NCBI GenBank assembly: GCA_037446115.1
Contig: JBBIJF010000004.1
Coordinates: 133,558 to 197,557 of the forward strand
DNA: 64,000 bases
Direction of reading: 5' to 3'
From: JANWXD01 sp037446115
GTDB lineage: Bacteria; Acidobacteriota; Terriglobia; Bryobacterales; Bryobacteraceae
A program made the translations under genes and the position numbers. This document shows, one piece after another, positions 55,001 to 63,560 of this stretch. The notes under the pieces were generated by a model. That model did not search any database, was not told the origin of the DNA, and saw only the letters and a list, made by a program, of their open reading frames with translations. Position 1 is the stretch's first letter. Each line of letters starts with the position of its first letter.

Positions 55001-57418
55001 TCACATCAGACTGACCGGATCCACGTCAATGACGAGTGCGGTGGCGGGCCATCCTGCTTCTGCGGCGAAACGGCGGATGCGCTGCAGCGTCTCGTTCAGC
55101 AGGCGGCGGCCGGCGGACTTGAGCAGAAGCTGGTAGCGGTACTCGCCGCGCAGCCGGGCCACGGGGGCCTCGGCGGGGCCGAGCACGCGCAACCCTTCTG
55201 GCGCGGGCTGGAGGAAACGGCCGAGCTCCGCCGCCAGCCGCATGGCTTCCTCCTGCTTGCGGCTGCGCACCAGGCAGTTGGCCAGGGCGCTGAAGGGCGG
55301 ATAGCGCATGGCGCGCCGGAACTGAATTTCCCGGGCGTAGAAGGCCCCATAGTCCTGGGCGGCCGCGCAGCGAATGGCGTAATGGTCCGGGTTAAGCGTT
55401 TGGATCAGTACGATGCCGGGAGCCTCGCCCCGTCCGGCCCGTCCCGCCACTTGCGTCAGGAGCTGGAACGTACGTTCCGCCGCGCGAAAATCCGGCATGC
55501 CCAGCCCGATGTCGGCATTGACGACGCCCACGAGGGTCACGTTCGGGATATCGTGACCCTTGGCGATCATCTGCGTGCCCACCAGGATGTCGTAGGCTCC
55601 CTCACGAAAGCCCTGCAGGATCGTTTCGTAGCGGCGGCGGCCCGTGATGGTGTCGCGGTCCATACGGGCGATGCGCGCGCCGGGAAACTCGCGGTGCAGT
55701 TCCTCCTCCACGCGCTCGGAGCCGATGCCCACGAAGTAGATATACTCGCTGCCGCACTGGGGACAGACTTCCGGCACGCGCGTCGCGTAATTGCAATAGT
55801 GGCAGAGCATACGCCGGTCGCGCCGGTGGAAGGTGAGGGTCACCGAGCAGTTGACACATTCCAGCCGGTAGCCGCACGCCCGGCACGCCAGAAAACTGGA
55901 AAATCCTCGCCGGTTCAGCAGAAGCATGGTCTGCTCGCCGTGGGCAAGCCGTTCCTCAATGGCTTCCCGCAGCCGGCGGGAGAAGGTGGCCTGCTTGCCC
56001 GTCTCCAGAAACTCCCGGCGCATGTCAACGAGCTCGACCTGGGGCAGCGGGCGTTTCTCGATGCGCTCGGGCAGTTCGAGCAACGTGTACTTGCCCCGCT
56101 CGGCGTTGTAGCGTGTCTCCAGCGCCGGCGTGGCCGAGCCGAGGATCACGCAGGCGCCGCATTGGCGGGCGCGCACGATGGCCACGTCGCGGGCGTGGTA
56201 GCGGGGAGTTTCCTCCTGCTTGTAGCTCGTGTCGTGCTCTTCATCCACCACGATCAGACCCAGATCCCGGACGGGTGCGAAGACGCCCGAGCGCGTCCCC
56301 ACGACCACCGGAGCCGCTCCGGCGCGGATCCGGCGCCACTGATCCGCCCGTTCCAGATCGCTGAAGGCCGAATGCAGGATCGCCACACGCTCGCCGAAAC
56401 GGCAGTGGAACTGCCCGGCCATGGCAGGCGTCAGGGCGATCTCCGGCACCAGCAGCAGCGCGCCGCGGCCCATGGCCAGCGCCGCTTCAATTGCCCTCAG
56501 ATACACCTCAGTCTTCCCCGAACCGGTCACTCCGTACAGCAGAAACGTTTCAAAGCGCTGCCCTTCCAGCGCGCCGCGAATCCGGTCGAAAGCCGCCTGC
56601 TGGTGGGGATTGAGCACGTGCGGCGGGCGCGAGGCCGGCGCCGCATGGCCGATTCCTTCGAACTTGAGGCTCACGATCCCCCTGCGCGCCAGCGCCCGGG
56701 CCGCCTGGCTCGCGTTGCGGACCGAAGCTTCCACGTCGGCGAGATTGTGTGAGCCCGGGTGTAGTTCCAGGTAAGCAAGCAGTTCGCGCTGGGGTTTCGA
56801 CAGTTTCTCCTGCGGGCGGACTCCGAGCCACTCAACGCGCAGCCGCTCGGCGGGCGCCCTCAGGGGATCCTTTTCCGCCACCACCTCTTCGGAGGTGATC
56901 AGGCCTTTGCGTTCCAGCGAGCTCAGGATCCGGGATGCGTCGCGGAGCTTCCGGCTCAGGTATTGCTCGCTCAGCGGCCGGGATTCGAGCAGCCGGAGCA
57001 ACTGCACGACGGGATCCGGATCCACGGCATCCAGCGACAGTTGCCGGAGCACATCCCGGCCCGCCTCGGTGAGCGCGTACAGACGGCTGCGGCGGATCTC
57101 ACCGGCAAGCGGGGTCATCGCACGCAGCACCTCCCCGAGCGGAGCGCAGTAGTACTGCGCGATCCACTGGCCTAAGGCGAGCATCGCCTCGTCGAGCGAC
57201 GGTTCCTCCTCGAGCAGTCGCAGTGCCGTGCGCGTGCCCGGGGCCGGAGCCTCGGCACTGCACCGAACCACCACGCCGACCAGCTTACGGGAGCCGAAGG
57301 GAACCAGCAGGCGGCACCCCGGTCGGACGCGCTCACGCAGCGTCTCCGGCAGCGCGTAGCGAAACGTCCGGTCCATGGGGACCGGCAGGGCGACCTCGCA
57401 GCAGGCAACCGCGCTCAT
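55001..57418 (-). CDS. priA: Primosomal protein N' (replication restart helicase PriA)
   Basis: Restarts stalled replication forks by unwinding DNA 3'-5' and loading the primosome. The protein has 805 residues. The N-terminal DNA-binding region starts ALPVPMDRTFRYALPE. The helicase has Walker A in LLYGVTGSGKTEVYLRAIEA (about 290-305) and the Walker B DEEHDTSYKQEETPRYHARD. The zinc region (about 510-570) contains CRACGYRLECVNCSVTL, CHYCNYATR and CPQCGSEY, eight cysteines. The C-terminal helicase half shows GTQMIAKGHD and QVAGRAGRG. It is complete and all motifs are intact. A GNAT gene lies directly downstream. It is divergent from a small secreted protein. Confidence 0.96.
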   Translation of the reverse strand: MSAVACCEVALPVPMDRTFRYALPETLRERVRPGCRLLVPFGSRKLVGVVVRCSAEAPAPGTRTALRLLEEEPSLDEAMLALGQWIAQYYCAPLGEVLRAMTPLAGEIRRSRLYALTEAGRDVLRQLSLDAVDPDPVVQLLRLLESRPLSEQYLSRKLRDASRILSSLERKGLITSEEVVAEKDPLRAPAERLRVEWLGVRPQEKLSKPQRELLAYLELHPGSHNLADVEASVRNASQAARALARRGIVSLKFEGIGHAAPASRPPHVLNPHQQAAFDRIRGALEGQRFETFLLYGVTGSGKTEVYLRAIEAALAMGRGALLLVPEIALTPAMAGQFHCRFGERVAILHSAFSDLERADQWRRIRAGAAPVVVGTRSGVFAPVRDLGLIVVDEEHDTSYKQEETPRYHARDVAIVRARQCGACVILGSATPALETRYNAERGKYTLLELPERIEKRPLPQVELVDMRREFLETGKQATFSRRLREAIEERLAHGEQTMLLLNRRGFSSFLACRACGYRLECVNCSVTLTFHRRDRRMLCHYCNYATRVPEVCPQCGSEYIYFVGIGSERVEEELHREFPGARIARMDRDTITGRRRYETILQGFREGAYDILVGTQMIAKGHDIPNVTLVGVVNADIGLGMPDFRAAERTFQLLTQVAGRAGRGEAPGIVLIQTLNPDHYAIRCAAAQDYGAFYAREIQFRRAMRYPPFSALANCLVRSRKQEEAMRLAAELGRFLQPAPEGLRVLGPAEAPVARLRGEYRYQLLLKSAGRRLLNETLQRIRRFAAEAGWPATALVIDVDPVSLM

Positions 57419-57532
57419 GTTCCGGGTGCTGTTTCGTCTTCATGTTCGCAATTTGCCGCCGCGCCGCGCACCCCCACGGGAGCCACTTGATGAAAACCGC
57501 GGAACGGTGAAAACTGGAAGAAGGAGGTTGTG

Positions 57533-57961
57533 GTGAGGCTGATCGGAACCCTATCGGCGGTTTTTTTGCTGGGCGTGTGGGCGGCGGCGCAGGACCGGCT
57601 CCAGGGACCTGACGAGTCGGAGGCGCTCCTTGGCGGCTCCAAGGCGGCGCGCATCGCCGACGACCGCATCGAGTGGCAACCCAGGGCGCGCATCCTGCGG
57701 TGGACGATCGAGTACGGCGAAGAAAAGGGGGGAACGTTCAAAGCGGCGCGGCGCGTAACCTACGAGATTGACTTCCGCAAAGCCACGATGACGGACGGCA
57801 GGCGGACCTATCGGTTCTCCGAGGGCGAACAGATCATGATGCTGCGCGCACTCCACCGCTATCTGACCGAATATGCCGTGGCCTCCTCCGAGTGGTTCGT
57901 CAAAGGCGGCCCCGTCCGCCAGCGCGAGCGGCGGCCCCCGCAAGGGGAAGTCCATCTGTAG
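57533..57961 (+). CDS. Small secreted hypothetical protein
   Basis: The GTG at 57533 (AAGGAGG with a spacing of 5; an adjacent GTG at 57530 is too close) gives 142 residues. A signal peptide (IGTLSAVFLLGVWAAAQDR) is followed by a polar alpha/beta domain, with ILRWTIEYGEEKGGTF and VTYEIDFRKATMTDGRRTYRF (short parts). A helical ALHRYLTEYAVASSEWFVKGG segment closes it. No family is recognised. It is divergent from priA and convergent with the giant TonB receptor (31 bp), so it appears to be a single-gene unit. Confidence 0.7.
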   Translation: MRLIGTLSAVFLLGVWAAAQDRLQGPDESEALLGGSKAARIADDRIEWQPRARILRWTIEYGEEKGGTFKAARRVTYEIDFRKATMTDGRRTYRFSEGEQIMMLRALHRYLTEYAVASSEWFVKGGPVRQRERRPPQGEVHL

Positions 57962-57992
57962 AACGGCCCGGAGAGCGCGGACTCCGGCTGTC

Positions 57993-60900
57993 CTAGAAGC
58001 GGTAGTAGGCGCCGAACTGAATCAGGCGCCGTCCGAAGAACGTGCTGGTAATCTGGCCGAACGTGGTGGAGTCAATGCTCTGATCGCCGACAAACCAGGT
58101 CGGATGATTGAAGATGTTGGTGGACTCCATCCGGATTTCGAGCGAGTGCCGTTCGGTAATCTTCGTGTTCTTTTGAATCCCGAAGTCCAGATTGAAGGCC
58201 CAGGGCCCGGAGAACATGCGGCGCTGCAGCGTCCCCAGTTGTCCCGGCGCCGGGTGGAAAAAGACTTGGCCGTTGAACGGCGGCGCTCCGTCGGGCGCTA
58301 CCGCGCGGCCGTCCGGACCGATGGCGGAGGCGGCGACGAAGAAGGGACCGGACCCCGTCATGCGCAGCTGGAATAAATCATCGAGCTGGCTCTTGGAAAC
58401 CAGCGCCACTGCCGTGTTGGCGCCGTTGGAACGGGCTCCGCGGTTGAGGGTTCCTCGATTGGAGAGCACCGAGAAGGGCGTGCCGGATTGCCAGGTGAGA
58501 AAGCCGGAGATGCTCCAGCCGCTGATCAGACGGCGCAGGCGCGGTGAATCCAGCCGGTGCCCCTCGCCGAACGGAAGGTCGTAGACCCAGTTGCCTTTGA
58601 TTTGGTGGGTCAGATCATAAGGAGCACGGGCCCGTTCAATCTTGGTGTTGTTGATATCCAGGAACGCCTCAAAGCGCGTCTGGCCGTCGCCGGCGGCATC
58701 GCTGAGAACTTTCGAATAGTTGTAATTGGCCTGGAAGATGAGCCCGCGGCGTACCCTGCGGCGGACGTCAATTTGCAAGGCGTTGTAAGAGGAGTTGCTG
58801 AAGTTGGTGAGCATGTTGGTCCCGAGCGCCAGCGGGTTTCGGAAGAAGTTCACGGAACCGTTCAACCGGTTGACCTGATAGATGGCCGCCAGTTCGCCGA
58901 CCTGCCCCTGGCGGATCAGGTTCTGCACGGTGGCGTTGGTGAGCAGGCCGCCGCTGGCGAGCAGCGGGAAAACGGTCAACGGCTGGCTGCCCGGAATATT
59001 GGGATTGAAGCGCGGATCGAAGGCTCCGCGGGCCGCCAGTGCCAGAAAGCCGTTGTTGCGGGCCCGGATGAAGTCGTCGAGAAAGCCGTTTTCTCGCACC
59101 ACGACCTGATTGAAGTCAAACGCCCGGAAGGCCTTCGTGGCTTTGTTCCCCACGTAGCGAACCTCGATGACGGTCCCCTTGATTTCATGCTGGATGCCGA
59201 AGTTCCACTGCTGGACGTAGGGCGTGCGCAGGTTGGGGTCCGGCATCCCGAAGGCGCTCTGGGTGTTTAAGGCATAGTTGTCGGCAAACGTGCGCGGAAC
59301 CTTGAAGGCGGGCACAACGACGGCGGGCAGGCCGGTGCTGACGCGGCCGCTCAAGCCGGAGCGGGAAGAGATCGCCGACAGTCCGGCGTTGGTCCGCACG
59401 TTGTTGTCCACGGAACGGATCGTCTCGTCGTTCACGTAGCCCAACGCGTAGCCCGCCCGCAGGGCGGTGCGGCCGTTGCCGAAGAGGTCCCAGGCCAGAC
59501 CGATGTTCGGGCCGAAATTGTTGAGATCCCGGTTGTACCAGGGGCGGCCCACCGCCGAGCCGGCGAAATCCAGCGTCGAATTGCTCAACAGCGTGGCGAT
59601 GGGACTCCCGCCCTGTACAACCGGCAGCAGGCCCAGAGCGTCCCGCTCGTCCACACGCGTGTAGTATTCGTACCGCACCCCCAAAGTCAGCGTCAGGCGC
59701 GGGCGGATCTTCCAATTGTCCTGGAAATACCAGGCGTAGTTGTCCAGGCTGAAGTGCCGCAAGTTGGTGGCGCCGGAAACGAAACCAGAAGTGCGGTCCT
59801 TGACGTTGAAGGTTTGCGAGTAGCTGGTCACGAAGCCGGCGAGCGAAGCCAGCAGCAGATTCGCGCTGGCCAGATCCGTGGAACTGATGCCGGGAAGCTG
59901 GGCAGCCACCAGACCCGGATTGCCCGTCCCGATTCCGATGGTGTAGGTCGGTGTGATACCGGCGTCGTTGAACGGCGCCGTGCGGATCTGCTGCGCCTGA
60001 AAACCGAACTGGAAATTGTGAGGCCCGATGACGTAGCTGGCGTTGGATTGCTGCGCATACGTGTTCGTATCGCGCCCCTGGGCCCGGAACGTGTTGAGCG
60101 GGTTGCTGTAAATCATGCCCGCCAGAATGAAGTCGCCGAACTTCTCGGAAGTGACGAACGTTCCCGGCGCCAGGTTGAATCCGCCGCGCACCTCGTTGGT
60201 GAAGCGCGGCGTGGGATTCCATCTCCAGGTGACCGAGAGCAGCTTCTTGGCGTCGTCGTTTTGGACCTTGGGAACCGTCGAGAAGTCGTTGGCGAGGTCG
60301 GGGCGGTCCACAATATCGCGGTTCCACGCGAACGTGCCGGAGAAGGTGTGGCGCGTGGAGTGAATAAAGTCCAGCTTGCCGGTCACGTTGTCGCGCGTGC
60401 GGTTGTTGCGAAGCAGGAAGGAGAATCCGGCCGTGTTTCGGAGCAAGCTCTCGCTGGAATCTCCCAGCCGGAAGTTGTTGATCTTCTCCGGCCCCGGGAC
60501 CTGTTCGAGGAGCCGCAGCATGGCGGGGTCGGCCGCCAGACCCGCCAGTTGCAGCACGTTGGCCTTGCGCACATTGCCGGCCGAATCACGGTAGGTAAAG
60601 ATCCCCTGTCGGGCGTCCGAGGTCAGGATCGTTCGGTTGGCCGTGGACTGCTGGCGGAGGCGGAAGGCCTCGTAATTGGTATAAAACAACAGCTTGTCTT
60701 TTTTGATAGGCCCCCCGAGCGACCCCCCTGCCTGGTTCTGATTGAGGAACGGCCGGGGGATCCGATCCCGGTTGTTGAACCAGGTGTTGGCGGAGAGTTT
60801 GTTGTTGCGGTTGTACCAGTAAAGGGAGCCGTGGTACTCGTTGGTTCCCGAGGGGGAGACGAAACTGACCTGCGCCGTGCCGCCGGGGAACATCGCCCCG

Positions 60901-61559
60901 GCATTCGAAGTCACGATCGTCACCTCGGCCACCTGATCGAGCAGTAACAGGTTGGGCAAGAAATCCAGGGCATTGGTCCGGATGAAGTTGTCTTGCACAT
61001 TGATGCCGTCAAAGGTGGCGTTGGCAAAGGAAGTGCGCTGACCATTGATCACCGTCGTGCCGCGTCCGCTGGTGACGCCCGGCTGCGAGTAGATCAGCGC
61101 CAGCGGGCTGCGGTTGAGCAGCGGAAGGCGGCGCACTTGTTCGTTGGTGATGGCCGTGGAAATCTCGGCGTTGGTGGTTTGCACGCCGGGGGCCGTGGCG
61201 GCCACTTCCACAACTTCTGTGACGGAACCGAGTTCGAGCTGAATGGCCGGCAGGCTGGTCTCGCGGCCCGGATCAATCTTGATCTGGCGCAGGGTCTGCT
61301 TGCGGAATCCCGGCGCTTCCACGATGACGTCGTAAAAACCCGGGCGTACTCCAATCAGGCTGAACAGGCCTTCGCTCGTGGTCGTTGTCGCGAGCACGGC
61401 CGAAGCCCCGCCAGTCAAGTAAAGTTCCACCTTAGCCCCGGGAACGGCGCTGCCGGTGGGATCCACAACCGACCCGGAGAGCCTTCCGGTGTCCTGCGCA
61501 GCCAGCGGAACGCTGACGGTGAGCGCAATCAAAACACAGAAGCGCGGGCCAACAAACAT
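57993..61559 (-). CDS. Giant TonB-dependent receptor with carboxypeptidase-regulatory-like N-terminal domain
   Basis: A large outer-membrane transporter of the Oar-like type abundant in Acidobacteriota. From the ATG at 61559 (GGGGGAAG ribosome binding site) it has 1188 residues; the longer ORF to 61838 is unsupported. Order: signal peptide (FCVLIALTVSVPLAAQD), a carboxypeptidase regulatory-like domain (about 24-115, GRLSGSVVDPTGSAVPGAKV, FYDVIVEAPGFRKQT), a plug (GRGTTVINGQRTSFANATF; VTSNAGAMFPGGTAQVSF, in part) and a long beta-barrel ending in FGRRLIQFGAYYRF. The terminal aromatic residue is right for barrel insertion. Substrates are probably polysaccharide fragments or other large molecules. 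A promoter-like pair lies upstream (61614-61643). Confidence 0.9.
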   Translation of the reverse strand: MFVGPRFCVLIALTVSVPLAAQDTGRLSGSVVDPTGSAVPGAKVELYLTGGASAVLATTTTSEGLFSLIGVRPGFYDVIVEAPGFRKQTLRQIKIDPGRETSLPAIQLELGSVTEVVEVAATAPGVQTTNAEISTAITNEQVRRLPLLNRSPLALIYSQPGVTSGRGTTVINGQRTSFANATFDGINVQDNFIRTNALDFLPNLLLLDQVAEVTIVTSNAGAMFPGGTAQVSFVSPSGTNEYHGSLYWYNRNNKLSANTWFNNRDRIPRPFLNQNQAGGSLGGPIKKDKLLFYTNYEAFRLRQQSTANRTILTSDARQGIFTYRDSAGNVRKANVLQLAGLAADPAMLRLLEQVPGPEKINNFRLGDSSESLLRNTAGFSFLLRNNRTRDNVTGKLDFIHSTRHTFSGTFAWNRDIVDRPDLANDFSTVPKVQNDDAKKLLSVTWRWNPTPRFTNEVRGGFNLAPGTFVTSEKFGDFILAGMIYSNPLNTFRAQGRDTNTYAQQSNASYVIGPHNFQFGFQAQQIRTAPFNDAGITPTYTIGIGTGNPGLVAAQLPGISSTDLASANLLLASLAGFVTSYSQTFNVKDRTSGFVSGATNLRHFSLDNYAWYFQDNWKIRPRLTLTLGVRYEYYTRVDERDALGLLPVVQGGSPIATLLSNSTLDFAGSAVGRPWYNRDLNNFGPNIGLAWDLFGNGRTALRAGYALGYVNDETIRSVDNNVRTNAGLSAISSRSGLSGRVSTGLPAVVVPAFKVPRTFADNYALNTQSAFGMPDPNLRTPYVQQWNFGIQHEIKGTVIEVRYVGNKATKAFRAFDFNQVVVRENGFLDDFIRARNNGFLALAARGAFDPRFNPNIPGSQPLTVFPLLASGGLLTNATVQNLIRQGQVGELAAIYQVNRLNGSVNFFRNPLALGTNMLTNFSNSSYNALQIDVRRRVRRGLIFQANYNYSKVLSDAAGDGQTRFEAFLDINNTKIERARAPYDLTHQIKGNWVYDLPFGEGHRLDSPRLRRLISGWSISGFLTWQSGTPFSVLSNRGTLNRGARSNGANTAVALVSKSQLDDLFQLRMTGSGPFFVAASAIGPDGRAVAPDGAPPFNGQVFFHPAPGQLGTLQRRMFSGPWAFNLDFGIQKNTKITERHSLEIRMESTNIFNHPTWFVGDQSIDSTTFGQITSTFFGRRLIQFGAYYRF

Positions 61560-61613
61560 GTCTTCCCCCTTTCGTTGCGGGAATGGCTGGAGCGAGCCAC
61601 GTCCCTCGCGAAT

Positions 61614-61643
61614 AGAATACTCCCGGCGCCTATGCGCAGGCAA
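61614..61643 (-). promoter_or_regulatory. Promoter of the TonB receptor (TTGCCT-18-TATTCT)
   Basis: On the minus strand TTGCCT (61643-61638) and TATTCT (61619-61614) are separated by 18 nt, about 55 nt upstream of the ATG. A moderate sigma70-like match with a normal leader containing a strong ribosome binding site. Confidence 0.45.
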
Positions 61644-61811
61644 GACCGTGAGTTTGTAAAAATGAGAGGTCTTGTCCCGGCTGGGCAGCGGCTCGTTGGG
61701 TGAGTCGTTGCACGTAGTGGGCCCCCAAGACGGACCGAGGTTGGCTTGCACTTGGCAAGAAACCGTCACAGCCCGCGTGCCATCCCCGGCCGGGTCGGGC
61801 GGCGACGGGGG

Positions 61812-61841
61812 TTGACATCCGGCTCCCCGGCGCGACACAAT
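61812..61841 (+). promoter_or_regulatory. Promoter of tRNA-Gly (TTGACA-18-CACAAT)
   Basis: A consensus -35 TTGACA (61812-61817) is followed after 18 nt by CACAAT (61836-61841). The predicted start is about 9 nt before the mature tRNA 5' end, a normal arrangement. Confidence 0.6.
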
Positions 61842-61856
61842 GGGATTCAGGAACGG

Positions 61857-61932
<76 letters not shown>

Positions 61933-61941
61933 CCCCCATCA

Positions 61942-62030
61942 AAAACCCGTCAGCCTGGTGTGGCACCTTTTTCCGCCTGAGCTCCGCAAAACCTGTCAGC
62001 CTGGTGTGACACCTTTTTCCGGCCGAGCTC
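61942..62030. repeat. Two tandem 43-bp direct repeats after tRNA-Gly
   Basis: Two copies (61942-61984 and 61988-62030, period 46 bp) differ at four positions by my alignment. Each contains GTCAGCCTGGTGTG followed by a short inverted repeat (GGTG/CACC) and TTTTT, and ends in GAGCTC. Reading plus-wise each copy looks like a weak terminator hairpin. The second copy touches the stop codon of the downstream minus-strand gene. It could be a dispersed intergenic repeat or a two-stage tRNA terminator. Confidence 0.75.
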
Positions 62031-63417
62031 AGGCAGCCCTTGGTTGTGCCTCCGGGCGCGTGTGCGGAACCGAGCCCCAAGGTTTGATCGGCAGCCGGCG
62101 CGAGTTCCACCACTCCCAGACCGCATAGCAGCTTAGCACCAGAATCGTCCACTCTATCGGGTACCGGTAGCGTCCGGAAACCACAATGAAGTAATACGTG
62201 AGGGGATAAGCCACCCAGTCCCCCAAAAACAGAAGTCCGGCGAAGCGGTGCCTCCTGAGCATCCGCAACAGACCCCAGCCCGCAACGATCACCATAGGGT
62301 ACAGCACCACATTGCGGTAGCGCTTTCCCATACCGGGGTAAAACCAGAAGCAGACGAACCGCTCCAGCGAGAGCGCGGCGAACCGCTTCGGATTGCGCAC
62401 GATCCAGTCTACCGCCTCCTTCAGCCGCTCCCTGTTATAGGCGACTTCACCGACGGCGCGGATTCGATCCCTCTCCCTCGCGCTCCCGTACGGGTGCAGG
62501 CTCATGAGCTTCCGGTATTCATAGAGGCGAGTCGGATTGAATTCCCACGGCACCATCGGGAGCGCGGAGTCGTTGTTATACACAGCAAGTTCCAACCCGA
62601 GGTTACTGCGCATGAACATCCAGGCTCCCAACCGCATTCGGTTGCGCAGCGTCCACGGCAACAGAGCCAGGCTCAGGCCAATTAACACCAGCAGCAGACC
62701 GGAGACGACCCCTGTCGCGGATTCCCGTCGCGCTTTCCACGCAACGACCACGGTCCAGAACAAAAACACCGGCAGCAAAGACGGATCCACATGAAACGCT
62801 CCTCCCCAGCAGGCGCCATAGGCAAACCAAGCTGATCGCGACGCCACATTCCCTCGAAACCAGTACAGCGTGAGCAGCTGCATCACGATCCAGGTCAAGG
62901 CCCGCAGCTGAGTCCCCCCGGCGCCGAGCATCAGTTCACTAAAAACCCGCGGGGGAGCAGCCGCCCCCAACACGCCCGCCGCCATCCCCACCACTACCGG
63001 CAAGCCCGCCACCGCACTCAACACAGGCAGCAAGGCATACGCCGCGCTGGCCAGCACCGCGTTCAGGATGAGACAGCCCAGTCGCCCCTCGGCGCCTGTT
63101 CCCGCCGCACGGAAGACCAGGCTCAGCAGAAAGGGGTAAGCAGGAGCCGAGTGGGCCGTCGGACCGGTGGGGGAAGGATACGGATTGGCAAACTCACCCG
63201 TCGCGGCCAGGTTCCTGGCAATGTTTTCCCATTCCCCTTGGACGTCCCACTTCTCGTGCAGCTTCAGGGCAAAGATTGCACTTAGCCGCACCGCCAAGGC
63301 GATGCAGAATATCGCCAGGCAGAAGTTTCGAAGGCTGACGCGCTCGAGCCGGCACGTGGCGGCGTCCGCCCACGCCCGCCACCAGGCATGACTTACCGGC
63401 GCCCCAAGGACCTGCAT
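62029..63417 (-). CDS. Multi-pass membrane glycosyltransferase-like protein (GT-C/ArnT-PMT type)
   Basis: From the ATG at 63417 the protein has 462 residues with about nine or ten hydrophobic segments. Early in the sequence, between the first two helices, is a periplasmic-type loop (KLHEKWDVQGEWENIARN) with acidic residues, as in GT-C enzymes that use lipid-linked sugars. NPYPSPTGPTAHSAPAYPFLL follows (in part). The C-terminal half has PWTLRNRMRLGAWMFMRSN, a family-like PWxxRN motif, and then helices (LVLSCYAVWEWWNSRRL). These features match dolichyl/undecaprenyl-phosphate-mannose-type membrane glycosyltransferases, but catalytic residues were not traced one by one. It is preceded by a clear promoter and has a short leader. 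Its 3' end meets the tandem repeat. Confidence 0.72.
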   Translation of the reverse strand: MQVLGAPVSHAWWRAWADAATCRLERVSLRNFCLAIFCIALAVRLSAIFALKLHEKWDVQGEWENIARNLAATGEFANPYPSPTGPTAHSAPAYPFLLSLVFRAAGTGAEGRLGCLILNAVLASAAYALLPVLSAVAGLPVVVGMAAGVLGAAAPPRVFSELMLGAGGTQLRALTWIVMQLLTLYWFRGNVASRSAWFAYGACWGGAFHVDPSLLPVFLFWTVVVAWKARRESATGVVSGLLLVLIGLSLALLPWTLRNRMRLGAWMFMRSNLGLELAVYNNDSALPMVPWEFNPTRLYEYRKLMSLHPYGSARERDRIRAVGEVAYNRERLKEAVDWIVRNPKRFAALSLERFVCFWFYPGMGKRYRNVVLYPMVIVAGWGLLRMLRRHRFAGLLFLGDWVAYPLTYYFIVVSGRYRYPIEWTILVLSCYAVWEWWNSRRLPIKPWGSVPHTRPEAQPRAA

Positions 63418-63440
63418 CAATGAGACCGGTACGGCACAGG

Positions 63441-63469
63441 ATGTTAAACCAATTCCGAGAAACCGTCAA
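63441..63469 (-). promoter_or_regulatory. Promoter of the membrane glycosyltransferase gene (TTGACG-17-TAACAT)
   Basis: TTGACG (63469-63464) and TAACAT (63446-63441) are separated by 17 nt on the minus strand. The start would lie about 15-20 nt before the ATG at 63417. This is a near-consensus sigma70-like promoter in a locally AT-richer 140-bp intergenic region. Confidence 0.6.
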
Positions 63470-63560
63470 GAGCTTTGACCAACTAAACCAATAGTCTCGT
63501 ACCAAGACCGTGGTTCCATTAGTTCTAATCACTTCTACCCCCGTCTGCGGGGCGATGGTC

